A stretch of DNA of 64,000 nucleotides from Bradyrhizobium sp. CCBAU 53421 (GTDB lineage Bacteria; Pseudomonadota; Alphaproteobacteria; Rhizobiales; Xanthobacteraceae), in NCBI RefSeq assembly GCF_015291625.1, contig NZ_CP030047.1:1736001-1800000 (forward strand). Reading direction: 5' to 3'. Both the position numbers and the translations under genes were made by a program. A model generated the notes under the pieces. That model made no database searches and was not told the origin of the DNA. It was given only the letters and a program-made list of their open reading frames with translations. Shown in pieces: positions 49,141 through 57,439 of this stretch; the stretch's first letter is position 1; each line of letters opens with the position of its first letter.

Positions 49141-49275
49141 GGCGACCTCGGGATGCCCCTTTCTCATAGGAAGCACGGGTGCGCGGTGCCCTATGTGAAC
49201 CAGATCACAAGTCGCGCGGTTTATTTCCGCGGAGCAAAGGAACCGGGAGAAAAAGTCGACTTTGCTTCGAGCAGC

Positions 49276-49437
49276 GAGCTCCCTTCACCTCGCCCCGCGT
49301 GCGGGGAGAGGTCGGAACGCATCGTCAGATGCGTTCCGGGTGAGGGGGATTCTCCGCGAGTCCAATTGCGACGGTTTGCGCGGAAGCAGCCCCTCACCCC
49401 AACCCTCTCCCCGTAAGAACGGGGAGAGGGAGCCGAC
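49276..49437. repeat. nuclease-less copy of the left/right repeat element
   Basis: Left module about 49276-49348: CACCTCGCCCCGCG, GCGGGGAGAGGTCGG, a hairpin CGGAACGCATC-GTCA-GATGCGTTCCG (49313-49338), then GGGTGAGGGGG. Right module about 49387-49437: GCCCCTCACCCCAACCCTC, TCCCCGTAAGAACGGGGAG, AGGGAGC. About 40 bases separate them. Same two modules flank the DUF559 gene at 60.3-60.7 kb. Confidence 0.85.
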
Positions 49438-49454
49438 CGCCGATGTCGTTCGAC

Positions 49455-50675
49455 CTAGCCGCGATCCGCGATATGATCGGCGAGCATGGCGGCGTCGTCG
49501 CCGACGCCTGACAGGAACGAGGAGCTCATCTTCGACAGCCATTGCAGGCCGAGAAAATAGAGGCCTGGGACGTCGGAGACACCATGACGGTGTCGTGGTG
49601 CTCCATTGGCATCCAGCACCGGTATGTCGATCCAGTCCAGATCGAGGCCATAGCCGGTGGCCCAGATGACGCTGCTGATCCGCTCGGCGCCCAGATCGAT
49701 CGTGCGCAGTGGCGCGCCGAGGGCCGGCGGATCGGGCAGGCGGATGCGCGCGGCGGGATCGTCGGGTTGATGGAGGCCGCGTGCCGCGATGAAGTCGTCG
49801 ACCATCCCGAGGAAGGTCGCGTAGTAGGCGTCGCCATTGGCGATGTTGGTCACGAGATCGGGCGCGATCTCGAGCACGCCGTCGCGCGCCGCCGTCACAC
49901 GGCCGAGCAGCGTCACGCCGTCGGCGGCGAAGCGGCGGAAATCGATGGTGTGGCCGCCATGGGCGCCCGAGATCACCGGCAGCAGGCGCGACGGGCCGCG
50001 CTGCTCGACCGGCGTCTGGTCGATGCCCATCTCGGCCAGCCACCAGAACAGGTCGCAGCCGCGATAGCGGCGCGGCAGGCGGTTGTGCCTCCCGACCGAG
50101 AGGAAGACCTTGCGGCCGGCGCGCATCACCTCCTCGGTGATCTGCGCGCCCGAGGCGCCGGCGCCGATCACCAGCACCGCGCCGTCGGGTAATTGCGCCG
50201 GATTGCTGTAGCCGCTGGCATGGACCTGAAACAGGCCGGGATGATCGCCCAGCACGTCGGGCCGCAGCGGCCGCTGATAGGGGCCGGTCGCGATGACGAC
50301 ATTGCGGGCCGCGATGCTGCCGCCGGCGATTTCGGCGAGGAAGCCGCCGGCGTCGCGATGCAGCTTGGTCACCTCGACGCCGCAACGGATCGGCGGCGCG
50401 ACGAAGGCGGCGTAGGCCTCGATGAAGGCGATGATAGCGGCGGTGTCCGAGAAGCCGTCGGGATCGCGGTGCGGAAACGCAAACTCCGGCAGCCGCACCG
50501 ACCAGTTCGGAAACTGGAACATCAATCCGTCCCAGCGTTCGCTGCGCCAGCGCTCGGCGATCCGCCGCCGCTCCAGCACCAGATGGGCGACGCCGCGTTG
50601 CTTCAGCCGGTGGCTCATGGTGAGCCCGGCCTGGCCACCGCCGATCACCAGCGTGTCGATCGTCTCCTCACGCAT
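49455..50675 (-). CDS. Flavin-containing monooxygenase-like oxidoreductase
   Basis: 406 residues from ATG 50675 (MREETIDTLVIGGG). FAD site VIGGGQAGLTMSHRL (about residues 9-23), NADP site VIGAGASGAQITEEV (about 170), and VIWATGYGLDLDWI near the end, as in COG2072 (CzcO-like) proteins. Substrate unknown. It overlaps the LysR gene by 8 bases and is therefore cotranscribed with it, an unusual arrangement for LysR regulators. Confidence 0.88.
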   Translation of the reverse strand: MREETIDTLVIGGGQAGLTMSHRLKQRGVAHLVLERRRIAERWRSERWDGLMFQFPNWSVRLPEFAFPHRDPDGFSDTAAIIAFIEAYAAFVAPPIRCGVEVTKLHRDAGGFLAEIAGGSIAARNVVIATGPYQRPLRPDVLGDHPGLFQVHASGYSNPAQLPDGAVLVIGAGASGAQITEEVMRAGRKVFLSVGRHNRLPRRYRGCDLFWWLAEMGIDQTPVEQRGPSRLLPVISGAHGGHTIDFRRFAADGVTLLGRVTAARDGVLEIAPDLVTNIANGDAYYATFLGMVDDFIAARGLHQPDDPAARIRLPDPPALGAPLRTIDLGAERISSVIWATGYGLDLDWIDIPVLDANGAPRHRHGVSDVPGLYFLGLQWLSKMSSSFLSGVGDDAAMLADHIADRG

Positions 50676-51570
50676 TGCGCGCTCCCTTGCGGCGCGCTGC
50701 GGGTTCCGCGGCGGCCCGAATGATCCAGCGCCGGAACGCGGCGAAATCACGCTGCTCGGCGTGGAAGCCGCGATAGAGGAGATACCAGCGCATGCCCTTC
50801 GGCACGCTGAGCGCAAACGGCGCCACCAGCCGGCCGGCGGCGAGATCGTCATCGATATAGGGCCGGATCCCCATCGCGATCCCGAGCCCGTCGCTGGCGG
50901 CCTGCAGTGCCTGGCCGTAGAACTGGAATTCCGGCCCGCGCGCGGTCAGCCGCGGCACGCCCGCAGCCTTCAGCCAGGACGGCCAGTCGTCGGGCGAATG
51001 CGCGACGCGGATCAGGCTCGGTCCCTTGAGGTCGGCGGGGCGCTTCAGGGTGTTGGCGAGCCGCGCCGTGCACACCGGCATCAGGTCGGCGGCGAACAGC
51101 GGCTCGGCGACGAGGCCCGGCCACTCGCCGTCGCCGAGCTGGATGCCGCAGCTCCAGTCGTCGGCGAACGGCACCGCCATGCCGCCGGTCGTGATCCGCA
51201 CCTCGATGTCGGGCTCCGCTTTGCGGAACTCGGCGAGGTGCGGGATCATCCATTTCATCGCGAAAGTCGGCCCGACGCCGACGGTCAGCACGCGCGCGCT
51301 CGCGGACGCCGTGACCTGCGCGGTGAGGCTCGCCAGCGCATCGAAGATCGGCGTCAGCCCGCCTTGGTAGGCGCGGCCGGCCGGCGTGGTGACGAGGCGG
51401 TTCGCCTTGCGCTCGAACAGCGCGACGCCGAGCCGGTCTTCCAGGAGATGCACCATCCGGCTGATCGCGGCGGCCGAGACGTTGAGCTCGCCGCCTGCCG
51501 CCGCAAAGCTGCCGGTCCGCGCCGCGGCCTCGAATGCCTTGATGCCGTTGAGAAAGAGCAGCCGCCGCAT
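50668..51570 (-). CDS. LysR-family transcriptional regulator (GcvA type)
   Basis: 300 residues. N-terminal HTH: NGIKAFEAAARTGSFAAAGG, then ELNVSAAAISRMVHLLEDRL and GVALFERKANRLVTTPAGRAY. The effector domain contains GPTFAMKWMIPHLAEFRKAEPD and CGIQLGDGEWPGL, typical of the GcvA/AmpR branch. Cotranscribed with the flavin monooxygenase downstream, so it likely controls its own operon. Confidence 0.9.
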   Translation of the reverse strand: MRRLLFLNGIKAFEAAARTGSFAAAGGELNVSAAAISRMVHLLEDRLGVALFERKANRLVTTPAGRAYQGGLTPIFDALASLTAQVTASASARVLTVGVGPTFAMKWMIPHLAEFRKAEPDIEVRITTGGMAVPFADDWSCGIQLGDGEWPGLVAEPLFAADLMPVCTARLANTLKRPADLKGPSLIRVAHSPDDWPSWLKAAGVPRLTARGPEFQFYGQALQAASDGLGIAMGIRPYIDDDLAAGRLVAPFALSVPKGMRWYLLYRGFHAEQRDFAAFRRWIIRAAAEPAARRKGARNA

Positions 51571-51678
51571 GAACCCTCAGGAAAACTGATGCAAGGGCAA
51601 GATAACTCAGTTTGCGGGAGGAGGCCAAGGCGCGCAGAAATACCGGAGTTCATCCCTGCTGACCCCGGCGAGGAGCAA

Positions 51679-51912
51679 ATGACTGAGATCACGGACGCCC
51701 TGGTGCTCGATCTCGTGGAATGGGTGGCGCGCGAGCCGCGGCCCTATGCCGAGGTGCTCGAGGTCTGGCGCACCTCATGCCCGCGGCTGACGATCTGGGA
51801 AGACGCCGTCGACCGCGGCTATGTCGCGCGCCGTCCCTCGGTCGAGGGCATGCGGGTGATGGTGACGGAAAGCGGCGAGACATTCTTGCGCGCGCATGGG
51901 CGGATGCATTGA
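51679..51912 (+). CDS. small helix-rich protein
   Basis: 77 residues. AGGAG lies exactly before ATG 51679 with 3 bases between. Sequence reads like a winged-helix half: LVEWVAREPRPYAEVLEVWR, SCPRLTIWEDAVDRGYVARR, and MRVMVTESGETFLRAHGR. Could bind DNA, but no family is certain. Confidence 0.75.
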   Translation: MTEITDALVLDLVEWVAREPRPYAEVLEVWRTSCPRLTIWEDAVDRGYVARRPSVEGMRVMVTESGETFLRAHGRMH

Positions 51913-51930
51913 GGGCGCATCCGCGAACTC

Positions 51931-52070
51931 ACTTCACCTCTCCCCATCGGGGAGAGGTCGGCGCGAAGCGCCGGGTGAGGGGGCTCACGTCCCACGAGAG
52001 ACCGTAACCCCTCACCCGGATCGCATCTAACGATGCGATCCGACCTCTCCCACAAGGGGAGAGGTGAACC
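51931..52070. repeat. inverted pair of left-type modules
   Basis: Module about 51931-51985: CACCTCTCCCC-ATC, GGGGAGAGGTCGG, hairpin CGGCGC-GAA-GCGCCG (51959-51973), GGGTGAGGGGG. Opposed module about 52006-52070: CCCCTCACCC, hairpin CGGATCGCATC-TAAC-GATGCGATCCG (52017-52042), CGACCTCTCCC, GGGGAGAGGTG. The conserved boxes match 49.3 and 60.3 kb; hairpin arms differ. Confidence 0.85.
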
Positions 52071-52103
52071 GATCGCGTGGCCGGAATTTGCCAACCTCTA
52101 ACG

Positions 52104-52727
52104 TCACTGTGCGAGCCGCGGCTTGATGATCTCGACCATGCGGTCGGCCGAGGTGCCGGGCGGGAAGAAGCCGAGATAATTGCCGTCGCGGTCCATCAGA
52201 TAGATGTAGGCAGTGTGGTCGACGGTGTAGTCGCCGTCCTTGAGCGGCACCCGCGCATAGTAAACCTTGTAGGCATCGGCGACCTTGCGGATCGCATCAC
52301 CGCTGCCGGTCAGCCCGATCAACCGCGGATGGAACAGCGGCACGTACTCCGCAAGATGCGCCGCGGTGTCGCGTTCGGGATCGAGCGTGATGAAGATCGG
52401 CTGCACCTGATCGCCGTCAGGGCCGAGCTTGTCGAGCACGAGCGCCATCGCCTGCAGATCGGTCGGGCAGACGTCGGGGCAATAGGTGAAGCCGAAATAG
52501 ACCAGCATCAGCCTGCCGCGAAACTCGCTATCGCTGCGCGCATGGCCGGCCTGATCTGTCAGCGCGAACGGGCCGCCGACCGGCTCCCTGTTCCACATCA
52601 GGATGTCCATGATCTCGGCGGCCGAGCGCGCCGATTGCTGCCGCGCATCGCCGGCCAGTGCTGGCGCCAGCGTCAGCCACAGGCCGGCGCCGGCGCTTGC
52701 TAATCCGCGCAGGATCGGCGCGATCAT
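52104..52727 (-). CDS. SCO1/SenC family copper chaperone
   Basis: 207 residues from ATG 52727. Signal peptide about 1-26 (LRGLASAGAGLWLTLAPALA). Thioredoxin fold with the copper/redox motif CPDVCPTD and the third ligand His in VDHTAYIYLMD. Delivers copper to the CuA site of cytochrome oxidase or acts as a thiol-disulfide protein in the periplasm. The ATG overlaps the stop of the Tat-exported MBL gene upstream (ATGA), so both are one unit. Confidence 0.9.
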   Translation of the reverse strand: MIAPILRGLASAGAGLWLTLAPALAGDARQQSARSAAEIMDILMWNREPVGGPFALTDQAGHARSDSEFRGRLMLVYFGFTYCPDVCPTDLQAMALVLDKLGPDGDQVQPIFITLDPERDTAAHLAEYVPLFHPRLIGLTGSGDAIRKVADAYKVYYARVPLKDGDYTVDHTAYIYLMDRDGNYLGFFPPGTSADRMVEIIKPRLAQ

Positions 52728-53839
52728 ATGCCGAAGGAGAGGCGGCTGCCGGTGGTCGTGACCAGCACCTTGTCGCCCATCTGCGCGGTCGCTTCCTGCA
52801 CGAAGTTGAGCCCGGAGCAATGCATCGGGACCACCACGTCGGGGTCGAGCTTCTTGATCTCGGCGACCACCTCGGTGAGGTAGTCCTTCGGCGCCGGTCC
52901 GAGATGGAAGCCGCCGACGATCGCGTGCAGCTTCTGGATGCCCGAGACCTCCTGCGCCTGCTTCACCGAATTGACGATGCCGACATGGCCGCAGGACGAG
53001 ATCACGACCAGGCCGAAATCCTTCACGTTGAAGCAGGTGGCGTGCTCGTGGATGTGCTCGTCGGGCACGACCTTGCCCTCCATCTCGGCCGGCAGGTAGT
53101 GGCTGGCGTTGCAGCCGAGCCCGTCCTTGATGCCGAACTCGACCCAGGTCTGTGGCAGCACGCGCTCGATGCTGCGGCGGGTGATCTTGCCGGTGGTGAA
53201 GGCGTGGCCGGCGATCACGGTCGGGGTTTCGCATAGCACCGTAGTGACGCGCTGCGCGGCGAGCTGGCGGCGATCCAGCGTGCCGAAATCGGTGAACTGG
53301 CCCTTGGTCGGCGTCGCGTTGACGCGGTGGCAGAAATTGTCCTCGCCGCCGGCATAGAGTTTTACGTCGGCCGGGAGCTTGTCGCGGAATTTGTCGAGGA
53401 AGCCGTTGAGGCCGCCGAAATGATCGTAGTGCCCGTGGCTGACGATCAGCGCGTCGAGCTTGGACGGGTCGACGCCGACCAACTCCATGTTGTTGAGCAG
53501 CACCTCGGGCGTGTAGCCGTAGTCGAGCATGAGCGTGCGCTGCGCGCCCTTGGCCTCCGATTCCAGCCACAACGATAGCCCCCATTCATTGTGCAGCGAC
53601 TTGCGGAAGTCGGCGCCGCGTGCCGCCGGCGCGATCGAGACGCCGTGCGCCTGCTTCGGCCGCAGGAACAGGTCGAAGCTGGAATCGACCAGCACGCGGA
53701 TCGACAGCTTGTCGACGGTCGGCACCTCGATCGGTGCCGCGCTCGCGATCTCGACGCAGGAGAATGCGCCCGCGGCAGCGGCGCCGGCGATCGCCGCGGA
53801 ACCCTTCAGAAAGTCGCGCCGTGCCAGATCCTTGATCAT
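52724..53839 (-). CDS. Tat-exported MBL-fold metallohydrolase
   Basis: 371 residues from ATG 53839, with GGGAG 6 bases upstream. A twin-arginine signal (LARRDFLKGSAAIAGAAAAG) exports the folded enzyme. Metallo-beta-lactamase motifs: SHGHYDHFGGL (about residue 130), then ISSCGHVGI and MHCSG near the end. Relatives (COG1237) include the F420/methanopterin-linked synthase, but periplasmic location argues for a different reaction. Operon with SCO suggests a copper or periplasmic redox role. Confidence 0.85.
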   Translation of the reverse strand: MIKDLARRDFLKGSAAIAGAAAAGAFSCVEIASAAPIEVPTVDKLSIRVLVDSSFDLFLRPKQAHGVSIAPAARGADFRKSLHNEWGLSLWLESEAKGAQRTLMLDYGYTPEVLLNNMELVGVDPSKLDALIVSHGHYDHFGGLNGFLDKFRDKLPADVKLYAGGEDNFCHRVNATPTKGQFTDFGTLDRRQLAAQRVTTVLCETPTVIAGHAFTTGKITRRSIERVLPQTWVEFGIKDGLGCNASHYLPAEMEGKVVPDEHIHEHATCFNVKDFGLVVISSCGHVGIVNSVKQAQEVSGIQKLHAIVGGFHLGPAPKDYLTEVVAEIKKLDPDVVVPMHCSGLNFVQEATAQMGDKVLVTTTGSRLSFGI

Positions 53840-54043
53840 CGCAATCTCCCTTCGCAAAATATCGTCATGAAAACAAAATCAAGCTGTTCGGATAGCTTAG
53901 GCCCGATCGCGCATCCGCTCAATTGATTGATCACAATTGCGCGCGGATGGCAGCTCGCACCATTGACTCGGCATCCGGATTATTCAAATTCATGCAAACG
54001 CATCTTTCGTCGCATGACATCTCCCGACAACAGGATCACGCCC

Positions 54044-54751
54044 ATGATCGACCTCCATTATTGGTCCACGCCGAATGGCCACAAGATCACGATGTTCCTT
54101 GAAGAGACCGGCCTGGAGTACAAGATTTTCCCGGTGAACATCGGCAAGGGCGATCAGTTCAAGCCGGACTTCCTGCAGGTCGCGCCGAACAACCGCATTC
54201 CGGCGATCGTCGATCACGCGCCGAAGGGCGGCGGCAAGCCGTTACAGCTGTTCGAGTCCGGCGCGATCCTGCTCTATCTCGCCGAGAAGACCGGAAAGTT
54301 CCTGCCCCAGGACCTCTACGGCCGCTATGACGCGATCCAATGGACGTTCTGGCAGATGGGCGGGCTCGGGCCGATGGCCGGGCAGAACCATCACTTCCGC
54401 AACTACGCGGTCGAGAAGCTGCCTTACGCGATCGATCGCTATGTCAACGAGACCAACCGGCTCTACGGCGTGCTCAACAAGCGGCTCGCCGACCGCGAAT
54501 TCGTCGCCGGCGATTATTCGATCGCCGACATGGCGAGCTATCCCTGGGTCGTGCCCTACAAGAACCAGGGCCAGGAGATCGACGACTTCCCGCATCTGAA
54601 GCGCTGGCTGGAGACGATCGGCAAGCGCCCGGCGACCGAGCGCGCCTACGCCAAGGCGAAGGAGGTCAACCCGAATTTCGGCCAGCCCGCGATCCGCACC
54701 GAGGAGGAGCGCAAGCTGCTATTCGGGCAGACCGCTGCGGTGGTGCGGTAG
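54044..54751 (+). CDS. Glutathione S-transferase, Nu/YghU-like
   Basis: 235 residues from ATG 54044 (an ATG at 54014 is possible). Thioredoxin-like half: IDLHYWSTPNGHKITMFLEE, NNRIPAIVD with cis-Pro, FESGAILLYLAEKTGKFLP. Helical half: GPMAGQNHHFRNYAVEKLPY as in YfcG/YghU disulfide-bond oxidoreductases, and FVAGDYSIADMASYPWV. Acts in the cytosol on glutathione-linked disulfides or peroxides. Confidence 0.9.
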   Translation: MIDLHYWSTPNGHKITMFLEETGLEYKIFPVNIGKGDQFKPDFLQVAPNNRIPAIVDHAPKGGGKPLQLFESGAILLYLAEKTGKFLPQDLYGRYDAIQWTFWQMGGLGPMAGQNHHFRNYAVEKLPYAIDRYVNETNRLYGVLNKRLADREFVAGDYSIADMASYPWVVPYKNQGQEIDDFPHLKRWLETIGKRPATERAYAKAKEVNPNFGQPAIRTEEERKLLFGQTAAVVR

Positions 54752-54772
54752 GGCGCAAGGAGTCTATCCTCT

Positions 54773-54853
54773 GTCATGGCCGGGCTTGGCCCGGCCATCC
54801 ACGTCTTTGGCACGGAAAGTCGTGGATGCCCGGGTCAAGCCCGGGCATGACGA
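54773..54853. repeat. REP pair
   Basis: TCATGGCCGGGCTTGGCCCG, then GGCCATCCACG and CGTGGATGCCCGGG, then TCAAGCCCGGGCATGACGA. Two adjacent imperfect palindromes between convergent genes. Confidence 0.8.
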
Positions 54854-54868
54854 GTTGATGGAGCCAGC

Positions 54869-55660
54869 TCAAGCCCCGACATACTTCGCCGGCCGCCGCT
54901 CCTTCCACGCGGCGAGCCCCTCGGCGAGGTCGCGGCTCGGCACCAGCGCGGCGAACTGCTCGCTCTCGACCAGCAGGCCTTCAGCAATCGGCATGTTGAG
55001 GCCGCGCGTTACCGCGGTGATGGTGCCGGCGACGGCACCGGGCGAATGCCTGGTGATGCGGCGGGCGAGCTCGCGTGCGGCGGTCAGCAATTGATCGTGC
55101 GGCACGATCTGGTTGATCAGCCCGATCTCGCGCGCGTGCTCGGGCGGGAACGGATCGCCTGCGAGCAGCAGTTCCAGCCCACGCTTGCGTCCGGCCAGCC
55201 GCGGCAGCCGCTGCGTGCCGCCAAAGGTCGGGGGCATGCCGAGCTTGATCTCGGGTTTTGCAAACAGCGCGCGGTCGCTGGCGATGGCGAGATGGACGGC
55301 TTCCGTGATCTCGCAGCCGCCGCCGAAGGCGAGCCCATTGACCGCGGCGATGACAGGCCTCTTGAATGCCTCGAGCCGCGCGGTCATGGCTTGTCCCCGG
55401 CGGACGAAGTCGCGGACCGCGACGGCGGCGCCCTGTTTGACGCTGTCCGAGAATTCCTTGATGTCAGCGCCCGCCGAGAAGGCGCGCTCGCCGGCGCCGG
55501 TCAGGATCACGGCGCGCACGCCGGCGTCACCCTCGATGCGATCGAGCGCCGCCATCAGCTGATCGATCAGCGCGTAGCTCAGCGCATTGAGCTGCGCGGG
55601 GCGGTTGAGGGTGATCAGGGCGATCCCGTCGTCGATGGCGAGCAGGATGGGGTCGGGCAT
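54869..55660 (-). CDS. Enoyl-CoA hydratase/isomerase
   Basis: 263-residue crotonase. Oxyanion-hole segments RAFSAGADIKEF (about 60) and NGLAFGGGCEITEA (about 105); the two catalytic glutamates of hydratases are present (GGGCEI and AKPEIKLG), followed by FGGTQRLPRLAG. Hydrates 2-enoyl-CoA in beta-oxidation or degradation. Divergent from a TetR gene with an 88-base gap that carries a symmetrical site. Confidence 0.93.
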   Translation of the reverse strand: MPDPILLAIDDGIALITLNRPAQLNALSYALIDQLMAALDRIEGDAGVRAVILTGAGERAFSAGADIKEFSDSVKQGAAVAVRDFVRRGQAMTARLEAFKRPVIAAVNGLAFGGGCEITEAVHLAIASDRALFAKPEIKLGMPPTFGGTQRLPRLAGRKRGLELLLAGDPFPPEHAREIGLINQIVPHDQLLTAARELARRITRHSPGAVAGTITAVTRGLNMPIAEGLLVESEQFAALVPSRDLAEGLAAWKERRPAKYVGA

Positions 55661-55716
55661 GGCGCAGTCTCCGGCATTGGTGTTCGTGGGCCGAACTTAA
55701 GGGCTCCCGGAATTTG

Positions 55717-55740
55717 TGTATATTCACTGGTTAGTATACA
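55717..55740. promoter_or_regulatory. candidate TetR operator
   Basis: TGTATA-N12-TATACA with ACTGGTTAGT (ACT-N4-AGT) at its centre, a nested symmetry typical of TetR sites. It lies between the divergent tetR (ATG 55749) and enoyl-CoA hydratase (start 55660) genes, so one site could control both. Confidence 0.55.
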
Positions 55741-55748
55741 TACGGCGG

Positions 55749-56345
55749 ATGCCGAGACCCTCCGAACCCACCCGCGAGCGCATCATCCAGGCGGCGAATT
55801 CGCTGTTCTACAGTGAAGGCATCCGCCGCGTCAGCGTCGACGAGGTCGCCGCCAAGGCCGGCCTCACCAAGCGCACGCTGTATTATCACTTCAAGAGCAA
55901 GGACGATCTCGTCGCCGCCTATCTCGCCGCGCGCGACCAGCCCAATCTCGCGCTGTTCCGGACATGGTTCGCCGAGGCCGAGGGCGGCCTGCCGATGAAG
56001 GTCGAGGCGATCTTCAGGAATCTCGCGCGCTCGGCGCGGCATCCGAAATGGAAGGGCTGCGGCTTCCTGCGCACCTCCGCCGAGCTCGCCAACATGCCCG
56101 GTCATCCCGCGATCCGGATCGGCGCCGCGCACAAGAAGAAGTTCGAGGACTGGCTGCGCGCGACGTTCGCGGAGCAGGGCATCGCCGATCCGCTGAAACT
56201 CGCGCGGCAGATCCTGTTGCTGTTGGATGGATCATTCGCCGTCGTGCTGCTGCATCGCGACGCCAGCTACATGGAAACGGCGGGCGAGGCGGCGCGCACG
56301 CTGATCGAGACGGCGATGACAGGACAGCGCGGCAAGCGGAGCTGA
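55749..56345 (+). CDS. TetR-family regulator
   Basis: 198 residues from ATG 55749 (MPRPSEPTRERIIQAANSLF). HTH: VSVDEVAAKAGLTKRTLYYH then FKSKDDLVAAYL. Ligand domain: WKGCGFLRTSAELANMPGHP with conserved Cys, as in acyl-CoA-responsive members. The start codon was chosen by the family start and because an ATG at 55716 would cover the palindromic site. Probably represses itself and the hydratase. Confidence 0.9.
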   Translation: MPRPSEPTRERIIQAANSLFYSEGIRRVSVDEVAAKAGLTKRTLYYHFKSKDDLVAAYLAARDQPNLALFRTWFAEAEGGLPMKVEAIFRNLARSARHPKWKGCGFLRTSAELANMPGHPAIRIGAAHKKKFEDWLRATFAEQGIADPLKLARQILLLLDGSFAVVLLHRDASYMETAGEAARTLIETAMTGQRGKRS

Positions 56346-56361
56346 GGCGGCGGAACGCTCT

Positions 56362-56452
56362 TGACGTCATTGCGAGGAGCGAAGCGACGAAGCAATCCAT
56401 GCCTCCACTTGTGGCGACGTGGATTGCTTCGCTGACGCTCGCAATGACGGTT
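56362..56452. repeat. long inverted repeat (REP type)
   Basis: GACGTCATTGCGAGGAGCGA, AGCGACGAAGCAATCCATG pairs with GTGGATTGCTTCGCTGACGC, TCGCAATGACG about 25 bases on. A common intergenic palindrome of Bradyrhizobium-type genomes, here between convergent genes. A related partial arm is near 37000-37038. Confidence 0.8.
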
Positions 56453-57125
56453 AAAGCGCGCCGCGCTCCTGCAGCAGCGCCAGCACCGCGTTGAGATCCG
56501 GCAGCACGGCCGCGCATTTCGCGCGCGTCGCCTCGGTCGGCGGCGCCATGTCGGGCACCATCAGTGTGATGGCGCCGGCGGCATGCGCGGCGGCGACGCC
56601 GTGGTTGGAGTCTTCCACGGCGATGCAGGACACCGGCCTGACGTCGAGCCGCGCGGCGGCCTTCAGATAGAGCTCCGGGTCCGGCTTGCCGTGGGTCACG
56701 TCGTCGAGCGTCAGCAGCGTGTCGAAGCGGTCGCGGATTCCGGCGAGCGTGAGATGGCGCTCGGCCGTGCGGCGGGATGACGAGGTCACGATCGCGGTCC
56801 GGCACTCGGCGGCGGCGAGGCCGTCGAGCAGCGCGAGCGTGCCGGGCTTGAGCGGCAGGCCGGCATCAAACATGCGGTCACGGGTCACGATGAACGTTTG
56901 ATTGACCTCGTCGAGCGGAAACGCCGCGCCGTAATGATCGCGCAACATCGCCTCGCAGACCGGGCCGGGAAGGCCGACCATGGAATGGCACAGTGCGACG
57001 GCGCCGTCGGTGTAGCCGCATGCATTCAGCGCCGCGACCAGGCTATCGAAATAGACTTTCTCGGTGTCGAGCAGTGTGCCGTCCATGTCGAGCAGGACGG
57101 CGTCGACGGTCCAGGGCGCGTTCAC
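56451..57125 (-). CDS. HAD-superfamily phosphatase (beta-phosphoglucomutase-like)
   Basis: 224 residues from GTG 57125, which overlaps the upstream gene's stop (GTGA). Motif I LLDMDGTLLDTEKVYF, motif II TSSSRRTAERHL, motif III/IV HGKPDPELYLKAA and AVEDSNHGVAAAHAAGA. The substrate cap between motifs I and II is helical, subfamily IA. Hydrolyses a small phosphoester in the cytosol. Confidence 0.9.
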   Translation of the reverse strand: MNAPWTVDAVLLDMDGTLLDTEKVYFDSLVAALNACGYTDGAVALCHSMVGLPGPVCEAMLRDHYGAAFPLDEVNQTFIVTRDRMFDAGLPLKPGTLALLDGLAAAECRTAIVTSSSRRTAERHLTLAGIRDRFDTLLTLDDVTHGKPDPELYLKAAARLDVRPVSCIAVEDSNHGVAAAHAAGAITLMVPDMAPPTEATRAKCAAVLPDLNAVLALLQERGAL

Positions 57126-57337
57126 TTGGCGCTCACCGCGGCTTGCTGTTCCGCCAGCTTCCGCAGGCATGCGGGGCACAGGCAGTCGCCGCCGTCGGCC
57201 GGCATCGGCAGGCGGAAGCTCTCGTCGGAACACCAGCACGATCCCGCGGGCGAGCAGGAGAATTCGCTGCCGCATGCCGTGCAGGCCAGCCGGCGCGGAG
57301 AAGTTGGTTCGGAACGATCGGTTGACGAGAGGTCCAT
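57122..57337 (-). CDS. Cysteine-rich CWC family protein
   Basis: 71 residues with the CWC pattern: CTACGSEFSCSPAGSCWCSD and, further on, CLCPACLRK, seven to eight cysteines in zinc-binding spacing. Coupled to the HAD phosphatase by a four-base overlap. Small cytoplasmic zinc protein, function unknown. ATG 57337. Confidence 0.85.
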   Translation of the reverse strand: MDLSSTDRSEPTSPRRLACTACGSEFSCSPAGSCWCSDESFRLPMPADGGDCLCPACLRKLAEQQAAVSAK

Positions 57338-57439
57338 TCTAACCGCGATTTAATGCGCGAATTAATCTCGGGTTCATCCCGGGCCGCGCTATGATGCCGG
57401 CAACTGATATAGCCGGGATCGGCCGTTAAGGGAATTCTG

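Noticed and set aside
46171..49416. Long plus-strand ORFs opposite uvrB
   Set aside because: UvrB motifs on the minus strand are unambiguous; the plus frames have no domain.
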